Origin: Paenibacillus agilis
GTDB taxonomy: Bacteria > Bacillota > Bacilli > Paenibacillales > Paenibacillaceae
NCBI RefSeq assembly: GCF_007786455.1
Contig: NZ_VNJK01000002.1
Location: 310,001 to 374,000 of the forward strand
Direction: 5' to 3'
Length of the DNA stretch: 64,000 bases
The notes below the pieces were generated by a model that had not been told where the DNA came from, did not search any database, and saw nothing but the letters and a program-made list of their open reading frames with translations. Positions 24,057 to 33,170 of this stretch are shown here, piece after piece (within the stretch, counting starts at the first letter, position 1; the number at the start of each line of letters is the position of its first letter). A program made the translations under genes and the position numbers.

Positions 24057-26816
24057 TTAGTTCGTCAGCCACACCTGCATGAGCGAGAATAACTGCTCCA
24101 TATTAAGCGGCTTGCTTATATAATCAGAAGCGCCAGCATCCAGACATTTTTCTCGATCCTGTTTCATAGCCTTAGCTGTCAAAGCAATAATAGGCACATC
24201 ATCATAGCCGTGCATTTCTCGAATACGCGACATCGCCTCATATCCATCCATTACAGGCATCATGATGTCCATAAGGATTAGATCCACCCGCTCATTACGA
24301 TGAAGTTCATCCAGCGCTTCCTTACCGTCATGGGCCGCAATGACCTCAACGCCTTCCTTTTCCAAGCGATTCATCAATGCAAATACATTTCGCACATCAT
24401 CATCAACAACTAGCACACGTTTACCTTGGAACAAGTAAGCTCTTCCCGTATGCTCATTGTTACCGCTGTGACTATTAGGGGAATCTTCCTCTTCTTTGTT
24501 AGTAAAACGTTCTAGACGAGGAGGCATTTCCATTGCAGCAGCCGCCTGATGATAGTTGAGCTCTTGTTGTATCGCCTTTCCAGAATCAGCATCTGTCAAA
24601 GATGGTACGTACACGATGAACTTGCTTCCTTCCCCATGAACGCTGCTAACCTCAATCATACCGCTTAATAAACGACATAGCTCTCGGCATATAGATAGAC
24701 CTAAGCCCGTTCCACCAAATTTACGGTTCGTATTGCCGTCAGCCTGACGGAACGCATCGAAAATAATAGCCTGTTTATCTGCTTCGATACCAATGCCTGT
24801 ATCCGTAACTTCAATGGCTAGCCATGATGATAAATCAGCTCTCAATCCTGCCGTCATCACTTTCTTACATTCTGCTTCATTTAATCCTCGCAAATGGAGT
24901 TCAACTAAGCCCTGCGACGTAAACTTGAACGCGTTGGAAAGCAAATTGCGCACAATTTGAGTCAACCGCTGTTCATCCGAATGTATTACTTGAGGTACAG
25001 AAGCATGATCGATATGCGCATGGAAGCCTAGATTTTTCTGCTCTGCTATAGCTGCAAATTGAGCTCGCATATTATCGCACAGCTCTAATGGACACATGGC
25101 TTCGATGAAAATATCAAGCTTACCCGCTTCAACCTTCGATAGATCGAGAATATCATTAATCAAATTCAACAAATCGGTACCGGCTGTATGAATAACGCGA
25201 GCATACTCCTGCTCTTCTGCATTCAAATGGCCTTCCTGATTCTCATGAAGCATCTGAGACAGAATGAGCATGCTATTCAACGGAGTGCGGAGCTCATGAG
25301 ACATATTCGCAAGAAACTCCGATTTATACTGAGAGCTTTTCTCCAACTGCATCGCATACTGTTCCAGCTCGATTCGAATCTGATCCAGTTCATTCGACTT
25401 CTGTACCGCATTGCGATTCTGTTCCTCAAGCTGCTCATTCGTCATGCGCAGCTCTTCCTGCTGCATTTGCAGCTCTTCAGACTGGGATTGCAACTCCTCA
25501 GCCATAGCTTGCGCTTCTTGCAGCAAACGCTCGATTTCCATCCGGCTCTCGACGCTATTAATCGTGCCTCCGAAAGAAGAGATAATGCTTTCTACCAACT
25601 TCAATTGCTTGGATTGGAATACATCCAACGTAGCCAGCTCAAGCACAGCAATGATTTCACGCTCATATTCGATCGGTGCAATAAGAATACTGCGCGGTTT
25701 GCCTTGTCCAAGCGTAGACGATACCTTGATGTAATCATCGGGAATATCATGAATAACCATTAAACGATGGTCAGCAACTGCTTGCCCGGCAAGCCCTTCT
25801 CCTATAGAGAAGGATGCTATGCCAACATCTGATTGAGCTCCTGCATAGCACGATGCCTTAACATAACGTGATTGTGCACGTCTTCCTACTCGCGTATACA
25901 TGACCCCATAGGAAGCACCGGTTAATTCAGACATCTTAGTAATGAATGTCTGGGCCAGCGTCTGCATATCCTCTACCTCTTGATACATCTCCATCACTTC
26001 AGTCAAACTGGACTGAATCCAGTTCTGCTCCGCATGTGAATCAATGAGCTGATTCGTAGCTGTTGCCAGTTCTCCAATCTCATCATCGGTTTCTGCTTGA
26101 AGTCGATCCGTGTAGTCTCCCTTTTTGGAAGAAATATAGTCGATCGTTGCGGTTACTTCTTTGAGCATTGCCACAATTGAACGCGAAATAATAACTCCTG
26201 TACCAAGAGACACCACCGTAAGAACAATGAATAGGGCATACATTCCCCATTCCAGTATATTGCTCTGCTTCTCTAATTCATTGACTCGCTCTTGCGTAAT
26301 TCGCTGCTCCTGAGTTTGGAAATCAGCAAATTGTTTGCGCAACTGGTCCACATAGCGCTTGCCCGTCATGTTTTCCTCAAGCAGATCATTGAATGCATTC
26401 TGCCGTTGATTAGCAGGTAAGGCCAGCAACGGTTCACCGAACTCTTCAATCCAGCTTCTAAACATCGAATGAATCGAATGAAGCCGCTCTACTTGCTGCG
26501 GATCAGAAACAACGAGATTATAGAGCTGCTCCCAATCTGTCTCCCATTGACTCAATGCAAAGGTATAGGGCTCCAGGTAAGCACCATCATTGGAGAGCAA
26601 ATAGCCTCTTAGTCCAGTCTCCAGATCGAGCATATGCTTCTCTACTTTATGGCTCAACAAATGAACTTTCATATCGTTGTTAACGATGTTATCCGTTTCA
26701 TTTTTAATCGAACTAACTTGTACATTCACGCCTACAATAGAAATAATTAAAAACACTAAAACTAGGACGTAGCCTAGTAAAATCTTCTGACGTATCGTCA
26801 TTTTTAACTTATGCAA
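24057..26816 (-). CDS. Hybrid sensor histidine kinase (CHASE3-HAMP-GAF-HisKA-HATPase-REC)
   Basis: About 919 residues: helix (about 9-32), a CHASE3-like extracellular domain (about 35-185, with DLETGLRGYLLSNDGAYLEPY), a second helix, HAMP (about 210-260), GAF (about 285-430), a coiled coil rich in Glu/Gln (about 435-490), HisKA with the phospho-acceptor in HELRTPLNSML (about residue 505), HATPase (NLLSNAFKF, DTGIGI, FGGTGLGLSI) and a C-terminal receiver with Asp in LILMDIMMPVMDG (about 845). The coiled coil is typical of kinases that relay GAF signals. TTG at 26816 is chosen since GGGAGGGG is about eight bases upstream. No separate response regulator is adjacent, so phospho-transfer may go to a distant Hpt protein. 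Confidence 0.92.
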   Translation of the reverse strand: MHKLKMTIRQKILLGYVLVLVFLIISIVGVNVQVSSIKNETDNIVNNDMKVHLLSHKVEKHMLDLETGLRGYLLSNDGAYLEPYTFALSQWETDWEQLYNLVVSDPQQVERLHSIHSMFRSWIEEFGEPLLALPANQRQNAFNDLLEENMTGKRYVDQLRKQFADFQTQEQRITQERVNELEKQSNILEWGMYALFIVLTVVSLGTGVIISRSIVAMLKEVTATIDYISSKKGDYTDRLQAETDDEIGELATATNQLIDSHAEQNWIQSSLTEVMEMYQEVEDMQTLAQTFITKMSELTGASYGVMYTRVGRRAQSRYVKASCYAGAQSDVGIASFSIGEGLAGQAVADHRLMVIHDIPDDYIKVSSTLGQGKPRSILIAPIEYEREIIAVLELATLDVFQSKQLKLVESIISSFGGTINSVESRMEIERLLQEAQAMAEELQSQSEELQMQQEELRMTNEQLEEQNRNAVQKSNELDQIRIELEQYAMQLEKSSQYKSEFLANMSHELRTPLNSMLILSQMLHENQEGHLNAEEQEYARVIHTAGTDLLNLINDILDLSKVEAGKLDIFIEAMCPLELCDNMRAQFAAIAEQKNLGFHAHIDHASVPQVIHSDEQRLTQIVRNLLSNAFKFTSQGLVELHLRGLNEAECKKVMTAGLRADLSSWLAIEVTDTGIGIEADKQAIIFDAFRQADGNTNRKFGGTGLGLSICRELCRLLSGMIEVSSVHGEGSKFIVYVPSLTDADSGKAIQQELNYHQAAAAMEMPPRLERFTNKEEEDSPNSHSGNNEHTGRAYLFQGKRVLVVDDDVRNVFALMNRLEKEGVEVIAAHDGKEALDELHRNERVDLILMDIMMPVMDGYEAMSRIREMHGYDDVPIIALTAKAMKQDREKCLDAGASDYISKPLNMEQLFSLMQVWLTN

Positions 26817-26957
26817 AAAATAGCCCCTCCCAACTTCCTGTAATAGGGTCAATCTGTTGCGAACATGAGTGTGCCCTTAAATAAAGGTCACGTATGATTA
26901 TACCTATAATCGCCTTAAAATGAGATAAATTTTGCAAGATTTGAAATAAAGCATTAT

Positions 26958-28391
26958 TTAGAACCATACTTCGTGCAGCAAGCGAACCCCTTCTTCAATC
27001 TCTTCTTCCGTCAGTCCCCCAAATCCGATCAGCAATCTAGTTGCTAAACTTTGTTCCGAGTTCATCCAGAAACGAGATGTTCCATACACGCGCACGCCTT
27101 GGTTGGCCGCAAGCTTAATCAGCTCTTCCTCGGTATAATCGCTATGTACTTCCAACACGACATGAAGACCTGATCTGTGACCGATAACAGATGCCTTCTT
27201 CCCAAAATAACGAGAAATGCATTCGACGAGCAGCGCATGCTTCTTCTGATACACCTTTTTCATTTTGCGCAAATGCTTCTCCCAATGACCTTCTGCCATA
27301 AATCGTTCCAGTGTATGCGTATGAATCGTAGAAACGGTAGGCTCTAATTCGCACACCCGCTCTCGGAAAATGGGTACAAATCGCTCGGGAAGAACCATAT
27401 AGCTCATGCTAATACCATATAGCAATGCTTTCGAGAAAGTGCCCATATATACAACACTATCCGTCTTATCCAGCCCCTGAAGCGCAGGGATTAAGCAGCC
27501 CTGATAGCGGAATTCGCTGTCATAATCATCTTCTATAATAAGAGCCTGCTGCTCAGCCGCCCATTGCAGCAGCTTCAAGCGCTTATTAACGGACATGATC
27601 ATGCCTAAAGGGAATTGATGCGAGGGTGTAACGAATACAAGCTTAGCCTTAGTACGCTTCACTGCTTCAACATCAATTCCATCTTCTTGAAGAGAAATAG
27701 GTGTAATCCTATAGTTCTGATGAACAAATGCCGACTTCACCCCATTATACCCTGGCTCCTCCATCGCCACTTCACGATGATCGCCGCCAATTAGCTGACA
27801 AAGCAAGGTTGTTAGCTGTTGAATGCCTACACCCATAACAATCTGTTCAGGCCTGCATTTCACACCCCGTGAATAGCGCAAGTAACTAGTCAGCTGGCAG
27901 CGCAATCCATACTCCCCTTGAGGATCACCCTCTCTAGTAAGTGCTCTTGTGTTAGCCTGCATCGTCTGTAAAGAAATCCGATTCCATACGGTATATGGAA
28001 AATAACGCATATCTGTTGAACCATTGCGGAAATCAATCCGTATCTCACGCGCAGTATCCAGTCTTTCCTCAGAATACGGGTCGCTTATTTGCTCTTTCAT
28101 TTGCTCTGCTCTGGCCTTCTGCTCAGAAAGTAAATAATCTTGCTCCAACTCTACGACGTACAGACCACTTCGTGCTCGACTCTCTGTATAGCCTTCTGCA
28201 GTCAATTGCATATAAGCGGACTCTACCGTGTTTCTGCTGATGTGCAAATGTTCAGATAGTTGGCGGATTGCAGGCAGTCGAGTTCCCGCAGGCAGATGTC
28301 CGTATGTAATCTCATCTCGAATATACTGATACAGCTAAACATAATAGGGAACATTGCGATCACGGCGCAAATCTATCATCAGCTCTAACAT
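26958..28391 (-). pseudogene. MocR/PdxR-type regulator interrupted by an in-frame amber codon
   Basis: An ATG at 28391 with GGAGG eight bases upstream opens a GntR-aminotransferase fusion. The first 18 codons (MLELMIDLRRDRNVPYYV) are followed by TAG (complement of 28335-28337) and then, in the same frame, LYQYIRDEITYGHLPAGT, the middle of the winged helix. Family members usually read YVQLYQYIR here, so TAG replaces the CAG codon for glutamine (one C-to-T change). The rest of the frame is intact to 26958: HTH recognition helix LHISRNTVESAY and aminotransferase domain with lysine in TFSKALLYG. Only an internal restart or amber suppression could give product, and that would lack part of the DNA-binding domain. 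A sequencing error is the main alternative. Confidence 0.8.
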
Positions 28392-28461
28392 AAAAGGTAC
28401 CTCCTGAAATTATTCGCCTGTCCTCTTGTAAAACGAATGCATTCTTCCCTTTCATGTATCC

Positions 28462-28507
28462 TTGACCCTACTATAAAAAACGAAATTGACCCTAACAATT
28501 AGGGTCA
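28462..28507. promoter_or_regulatory. TTGACCCTA repeats, operator candidate of the broken MocR regulator
   Basis: TTGACCCTA occurs at 28462-28470 and again at 28486-28494, 24 nt apart in direct orientation. The second copy is paired in a perfect 9-bp inverted repeat with TTAGGGTCA at 28499-28507 (3-nt spacer). MocR proteins typically bind two direct repeats plus an inverted copy. The segment 28508-28790 beyond it has no gene I can support. Confidence 0.5.
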
Positions 28508-28806
28508 GATCTTCGTATACTGAAAACCAACCAAACCATTTGCGATCTATAAAGTAAAAGGTTGTCTACCTATATCTATCATATCATATACTTCAATAAT
28601 GCTGCTTTGAGGAGGGATATCCTAAACGATAAAGATAAAAATCATGCCATCGACTATGAATCACACTAGCTTTCGTAAGTGAAAAAGATATATCCTTCGT
28701 CGTATGGATATTTCATAAGCAATATCAGCTGATTTGGAGTTTTTCACACTGTAGAGCTTCTTTATTACCTTTCCCTGCCAAAAAAACTACTGTTACAATA
28801 TACATA

Positions 28807-28823
28807 GTTACGATTTACGTAAC
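28807..28823 (+). promoter_or_regulatory. Inverted repeat before the MFS transporter gene
   Basis: GTTACG (28807-28812) and CGTAAC (28818-28823) flank 5 nt, just downstream of a TACAAT -10-like element (28794-28799) and 27 nt before the start codon. The position suits a repressor operator, but no partner regulator is adjacent other than the broken MocR gene. Confidence 0.35.
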
Positions 28824-28849
28824 GATAACTGTCGGAGGATCATACAACT

Positions 28850-30187
28850 ATGGGCTGGTGGCATCAAGCAAGAAATGATGTGAAACGATGGAATCGCAAT
28901 GTTAAGCTTTTCTTCTTATCTAATATGCTGTATCAGTTCGGAAGCGGCATGTTCATGGTACTGTACAACTTATACATACAAGCGCTCGGCTACGGAGCCG
29001 ACATGAATGGCAGTATTGTCAGCATTCAATCACTGGCAACAGCCTGCATGTTCATTCCAATTGGCTTGGCGGGCGATCGGCTGAGCCGCAAACATATTCT
29101 TATTATTGGTGCTCTGTTGACCGGGCTTAGCTTTATGGGGCGCTCTTATGCAGAAGATCCTCTCAGCTTGCAGACCTATGCGGTCATTACAGGTTTATTT
29201 ATTTCTTTCTATCAAGTTATCGCCATCCCATTTTTAGCTGAAAATGTGAGTAAGTCGGAGCGCTTGTCGCTGTTCAGCATTCACTTTTCAGGGGTACTGG
29301 CTGCTCAGGTAGTCGGCAGCATCGCTGGTGGATATGGTGCCGATATGCTGCAAACACTCGGTTGGAGCAAAATTGATAGCTTACAGACTGTCCTTATGCT
29401 TGGTGGTGCTGCTACAGTCGCTTCTTTCCTCCCGCTTCTCTTTATTAAGGAGAAAAAGAAGGCAGCAGCAGAAGTTCGGCCTCATCCAATACCCGTTGAG
29501 AAGAATAGCTATGCACAATCTGACGCAGATGACAGCTCACTATCTGTGCCGATGGCCACTGCTGTTTCAACTCCTGAGCAGACGAAGCGAAGCGATTGGC
29601 TTAATATCTCTCAGTTTACAACGGCTCAACTGTTAGTCGGCTTCGGATCAGGACTGGTTATCCCATATTTGAATATGTATTTTACTGATCGATTTGCAGT
29701 ATCACTGACAGCGGTCGGACTACTCGTTTCATTAGGGCAAATTATGACGATTGTCTCGATGCTAATTGGACCTACGCTTGTTGCCAAAGTAGGGCAAGTA
29801 CGTGCTGTCGTTATTTTTCAACTTCTATCCTTACCGTTTCTATTGTTAACAGGCTTCACAACGGTATTCACCATCGCTGCCTTTAGCTTTTTATTCCGTC
29901 AGGCCTTGATGAATGCAGCGAATCCAATACAGTCCGCCTTAATGGTGGAACGAATCTCGGATGCACGCCGTGGAATTGCCAACTCCTTTACACAGACTGC
30001 TTTTATGCTCGGCTGGGCAACGATGGGGCCAGTGCAATCCGCAATATTAAAAACCTATGGTACATACTGGGGCTATGCAGTGACATTCTGTATTACAGGT
30101 ATCCTATATATTACTGCCGCTTGCTTGTTCTACTATGTATTCCGGGAATCAAAGCAAATGAAAAAGGAATCTCAGCTGCTCGGCTAA
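28850..30187 (+). CDS. Major facilitator superfamily transporter
   Basis: A 445-residue protein with twelve predicted helices in two halves and a Lys/Glu-rich central loop (about 200-245). The loop between helices 2 and 3 (GLAGDRLSRKHILIIG) is the canonical MFS A-like motif. The N-terminus (KRWNRNVKLFFLSNMLYQFGSGMFMVLYNLYIQALG) resembles a common Bacillus/Paenibacillus MFS group of unknown substrate. ATG at 28850 follows CGGAGGA. It is a single unit with a strong terminator. The substrate and energy coupling are not predictable from this sequence; drug or sugar efflux are both possible. Confidence 0.88.
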   Translation: MGWWHQARNDVKRWNRNVKLFFLSNMLYQFGSGMFMVLYNLYIQALGYGADMNGSIVSIQSLATACMFIPIGLAGDRLSRKHILIIGALLTGLSFMGRSYAEDPLSLQTYAVITGLFISFYQVIAIPFLAENVSKSERLSLFSIHFSGVLAAQVVGSIAGGYGADMLQTLGWSKIDSLQTVLMLGGAATVASFLPLLFIKEKKKAAAEVRPHPIPVEKNSYAQSDADDSSLSVPMATAVSTPEQTKRSDWLNISQFTTAQLLVGFGSGLVIPYLNMYFTDRFAVSLTAVGLLVSLGQIMTIVSMLIGPTLVAKVGQVRAVVIFQLLSLPFLLLTGFTTVFTIAAFSFLFRQALMNAANPIQSALMVERISDARRGIANSFTQTAFMLGWATMGPVQSAILKTYGTYWGYAVTFCITGILYITAACLFYYVFRESKQMKKESQLLG

Positions 30188-30214
30188 ACAACGTTCAGCA
30201 GTATGCAACAGCTT

Positions 30215-30244
30215 AAGAAAGAGAGCGATCTCGCTCTCTTTCTT
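30215..30244 (+). terminator. Terminator of the MFS gene
   Basis: AAGAAAGAGAGCGA (30215-30228) and its exact complement (30231-30244) form a long stem with a minimal loop. The right arm itself is T-rich and is followed by ACATTTTATAG. Confidence 0.85.
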
Positions 30245-30382
30245 ACATTTTATAGCATAATTATATCGCTTAAACATATGTATTAGTGAGAAACAATACC
30301 GGACAATAGTGATTGTAAGTATATACATACACCATAAAGAACATAGAAATACTCAAGTCTACAGCGGCTAATCATCACTACT

Positions 30383-30399
30383 TTTGTCGAATAATGTCG
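30383..30399 (+). promoter_or_regulatory. Tandem Spo0A-like boxes upstream of the sugar ABC operon
   Basis: TTTGTCGAATAATGTCG contains TGTCGAA and TGTCGC ten bases apart, i.e. one helical turn. The 17-mer is identical to one in the chemoreceptor promoter. It is followed by CTCTATAAAAT, a possible -10. Spo0A is known to bind tandem 0A boxes of this form, for example at B. subtilis abrB. Confidence 0.5.
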
Positions 30400-30432
30400 C
30401 TCTATAAAATATTTCACTATTTATCAACAAAG

Positions 30433-30462
30433 TTGTTGTAAGCGCAACCAAAACTTTATACA
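30433..30462 (+). promoter_or_regulatory. Promoter with overlapping cre, sugar ABC operon
   Basis: TTGTTG (30433-30438), 18 nt, TATACA (30457-30462) is a reasonable sigma-A promoter. TGTAAGCGCAACCA (30437-30450) inside it differs at one position from the CcpA cre consensus TGWAARCGYTWNCW. Catabolite repression of a carbohydrate importer is the expected role. The mRNA leader would be about 365 nt. Confidence 0.6.
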
Positions 30463-30617
30463 ATGAGAACAATTAAAAAGGGAAACCTGATAGACATCTA
30501 GAAACTCACCCACAATGCCTACCTTTGCAAATCATTTCTATCAATCTTACCATGACTAACTCACCATGATCTTCACACCTACCTACATAAGAAGCTTATT
30601 TTTAACTCTATTTCACT

Positions 30618-30752
30618 AAGGAGGTGATGCCCCTCTTTGAGCGGGTATGCCTTGGAACTTTGCCGCGTCTTACCGGTAACGTATTAGCATGAAATAAGCA
30701 ATAAAGTATCTGTAACAGAATAACGAATCTATTCGATTGATGAATACCTCCT
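30618..30752 (+). other. Leader segment with an orphan ribosome-binding site and complementary ACCTCCT
   Basis: AAGGAGG (30618-30624) is a near-perfect ribosome-binding site. It is followed, 2 nt later, by a 21-codon frame (30627-30692, MPLFERVCLGTLPRLTGNVLA); the spacing is too short for efficient use, and a TTG ten bases on gives another short frame. The segment also holds the palindrome TTACCGGTAA. ACCTCCT (30746-30752) can pair with AGGAGGT (30619-30625), which would hide that site. No known riboswitch motif is recognisable, so a leader peptide or RNA switch is only a possibility. Confidence 0.3.
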
Positions 30753-30831
30753 AGCTCTAGCACCTAAGAAGGGAACACCTTATTTAGCTTAAGCGAACAG
30801 ACATTAAATTCTTAAAAGGGAGTGTTATCGG

Positions 30832-32169
30832 ATGAAAAAAAGTTTGAACTTGTTACTAGTTACGATGATGGTATTTGCCCTCGCTCTTGCAGGCTGCGGC
30901 GGTGGTGGCGAGAAGAAGCCAGCAGACTCAGGAAATGGTGCTGCGGGTGATCCAACTGCTGAAGAATTCTCCCTTGTAGTCAGACATATTAACGTACGGG
31001 CTACAGCGGCTAAGACGCTCAAAATTCTTGAAGACGTAGTGAAGAAAACAGAGGAAGAAGTACCGGGCTTGTCCTTCAAGCTGGACGGTGTTGAAGATAC
31101 AGTCAACCGTGACGTCAAGTTGAAAGCGGAAATGCAAAACAACAACCAACCGCCTATCTTCAACTTGTTCGGTGGCGCTGACACTCAGAACTATGCAAAA
31201 ACAGGACGACTGCTTAACTTAACTCCAATTCTGGAGGAGTTGGGCTTGTCCGATCAGTTCTTTAACTTGCGTGAGTTTACGGTAGACGGCAAAGTGTACG
31301 GCTTGCCAGAATCCGGATTCGTGGAAGGCTTCTTCTACAACCGCAAACTGTTTGAAGAAGCAGGCGTTCAAGTTCCTAAAACGTGGGAAGAGTTCCTAAA
31401 AGCATGTGAAGCATTAAAAGCGAAAGGCATTACACCAATTGCACTCGGAGCAGGCGGCGGTGATGGCTGGGCTGCAAACATGCTTCTTAACAACTTGTTC
31501 GTTGGCTTAGGCGGACCAGAAATTCAAGAGGGCTTCGTAGCAGGAACATCCAAATGGACAGATGCCCCAGTCGTTGAAGCATTTAAGCGCATAGTAGATT
31601 TGAAAAAACAAGGCTTCATTGATCCGAATGTCCTTGGACTAAAATATTCGCAAGGTCAGGCTAACTTCTACACAGGTAAAGCGGCTATGTTGTTTGACGG
31701 CAGCTGGGCAGTTAGTGCGATCACAGGCGAAGATTCCAAAGTAGCTAATGATGCTGGATTCTTCCGTATGCCTAATCTAGGCGGCGGCGGTGATGGTTAT
31801 ATTAACGGTGGCTGGTCTAACGGTTATGGATTCTCTGGGAAGTTAAAAGAGCATGAACTTAAAGCAGTTAAGACGTTCATTAAAAACTTCTACACGGTTG
31901 AAAACCAAACACGTGGACTTGTTGAAACGAGCCGTATTCCTTCCATGAAGGGCGTTACAGATTTGTCTGGTGCTAACGAGCTGACGAAGTCAATTGGTGA
32001 GCAGCAAGCTTCTGCAAAAGGTGCATTCCCTGCATTTGATGCCGTTGTCCAACAAGAAGTTAAAGTTACGCTGGAAAGTACGATTCAGGAAGTTCTAGGA
32101 GAGCAAATCTCTCCTGAGGATGCTGCGAAACGCCTCCAAGAAGTACAAGAATCAGCTAACAAAAAGTAA
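30832..32169 (+). CDS. Carbohydrate ABC transporter, substrate-binding lipoprotein
   Basis: A 445-residue cluster B binding protein. It has a signal sequence with lipobox ALAGC (residues about 17-22), a Gly-rich spacer, then the family-1 solute-binding fold: FNLFGGADTQNYAKTGRLLNLTPIL, GKVYGLPESGFVEGFFYNRKLFEEAGVQVPKTWEEFL, and a C-terminal AAKRL. It would bind a sugar or oligosaccharide outside the membrane and pass it to the two permeases downstream. ATG at 30832 follows AAGGGAG by nine bases. No ATPase gene is in the cluster; such importers usually share a general MsmX-type ATPase. Chitin or glucan oligomers are plausible, since a chitinase lies 8 kb away, but this is inference. Confidence 0.93.
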   Translation: MKKSLNLLLVTMMVFALALAGCGGGGEKKPADSGNGAAGDPTAEEFSLVVRHINVRATAAKTLKILEDVVKKTEEEVPGLSFKLDGVEDTVNRDVKLKAEMQNNNQPPIFNLFGGADTQNYAKTGRLLNLTPILEELGLSDQFFNLREFTVDGKVYGLPESGFVEGFFYNRKLFEEAGVQVPKTWEEFLKACEALKAKGITPIALGAGGGDGWAANMLLNNLFVGLGGPEIQEGFVAGTSKWTDAPVVEAFKRIVDLKKQGFIDPNVLGLKYSQGQANFYTGKAAMLFDGSWAVSAITGEDSKVANDAGFFRMPNLGGGGDGYINGGWSNGYGFSGKLKEHELKAVKTFIKNFYTVENQTRGLVETSRIPSMKGVTDLSGANELTKSIGEQQASAKGAFPAFDAVVQQEVKVTLESTIQEVLGEQISPEDAAKRLQEVQESANKK

Positions 32170-32213
32170 GGAAACCGTTTTTACACGAGAACCAATTAGA
32201 ACCTCTAACGGCA

Positions 32214-32248
32214 GATCGGGGCTGCAACTTACGTTGCAGTACCCGGTC
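32214..32248 (+). other. Intercistronic hairpin between the binding-protein and permease genes
   Basis: GATCGGG and GCTGCAAC (32214-32228) pair with GTTGCAGT and CCCGGTC (32233-32248) with one bulged A. The loop is TTAC. It is not followed by a proper T run, so it is more likely a partial terminator or mRNA-stabilising hairpin that keeps the binding protein more abundant than the permeases. Confidence 0.6.
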
Positions 32249-32288
32249 TTTGCCCATTAGTGGGTCATAAGGACTTAGGAGATGAGCC

Positions 32289-33170
32289 ATGAATAAAATA
32301 CAGCGCAACCTTGTGGCATTTGCCATGTTTGTCGTCCCTGCCCTAGCCTTGTACATAACGTTCTATTTGGTACCGCTCTTTAATTCCTTGCAATATTCCG
32401 TTACAGAGTGGAATGGCATTAACGACCCCGTATATACAGGGCTAGATAATTTCCAAAAAGCAATGGGAGATGAAAAGTTCTGGGTAGCTTTCTGGAATAA
32501 CATTTATTTCGTATTGTTCTCTGTCTTTATACAAGTACCAGTTATCGTAGTTGTATCGATTATGATCAGCAGTGTAAGAAGAATGTTAGACTTCTACAAG
32601 TTGACCGTATTTCTGCCGAGTATCTTATCCACTGCCTCCGTTGGGGTTATCTGGCAGTTTATTTATGCACCAGATGCAGGACTCTTAAACCAACTACTAC
32701 GTTCGGTTGGGCTTGAATCGTGGGCAAAAATATGGCTCGGAGACAAAACGACAGCGATGTTCTCGATCCTCGTTACAAATGGTTGGCAGTGGACGGGCTT
32801 CTACATCGTTCTCGTGTTAGCAGCCATTTTTTCTATCCCGAAAGAAATGTTGGAGGCTGGCGAAATCGATGGAGCTGTCGGATGGAAGAAGGCATGGTTG
32901 CTCACGATACCACTCATCCGTCCTGTTATCGTCGTAACGATGCTCCTATCGATTACAGGCGCGATGAAGGCGATGGATATCGTTATGATTATGACAAACG
33001 GCGGGCCATTCCATACTACGGAAGTTATGGCTACGTACATGTACAAACAAGCCTATTCCTTAAGTGATTTCGGTTACGCGAATGCGATTGCCATTATTAT
33101 TACGATATTTACCGCGATATTGGCATTAGTGTATCACGTGATTAACAAACGGACGGAGGTAGACTACTGA
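32289..33170 (+). CDS. Sugar ABC transporter permease (MalF/UgpA-like)
   Basis: A 293-residue integral membrane protein with six helices and the binding-protein-dependent permease loop EAGEIDGAVGWKKAWLLTIPLIRP (about 195-220), the contact site for the ATPase. ATG at 32289 follows AGGAG. The N-terminus (QRNLVAFAMFVVPALALYITFYLVPLFNSLQYSVTEWNG) is typical of the CUT1 MalF-type half. It overlaps the next permease by one base (TGATG), so the two are coupled and pair in the membrane. Confidence 0.93.
   Translation: MNKIQRNLVAFAMFVVPALALYITFYLVPLFNSLQYSVTEWNGINDPVYTGLDNFQKAMGDEKFWVAFWNNIYFVLFSVFIQVPVIVVVSIMISSVRRMLDFYKLTVFLPSILSTASVGVIWQFIYAPDAGLLNQLLRSVGLESWAKIWLGDKTTAMFSILVTNGWQWTGFYIVLVLAAIFSIPKEMLEAGEIDGAVGWKKAWLLTIPLIRPVIVVTMLLSITGAMKAMDIVMIMTNGGPFHTTEVMATYMYKQAYSLSDFGYANAIAIIITIFTAILALVYHVINKRTEVDY

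Noticed and set aside
30627-30692. 21-codon frame after AAGGAGG in the sugar ABC leader
   Set aside because: Only 2 nt separate the site from the ATG and no family is recognisable, so it is reported only as part of the leader, not as a gene.
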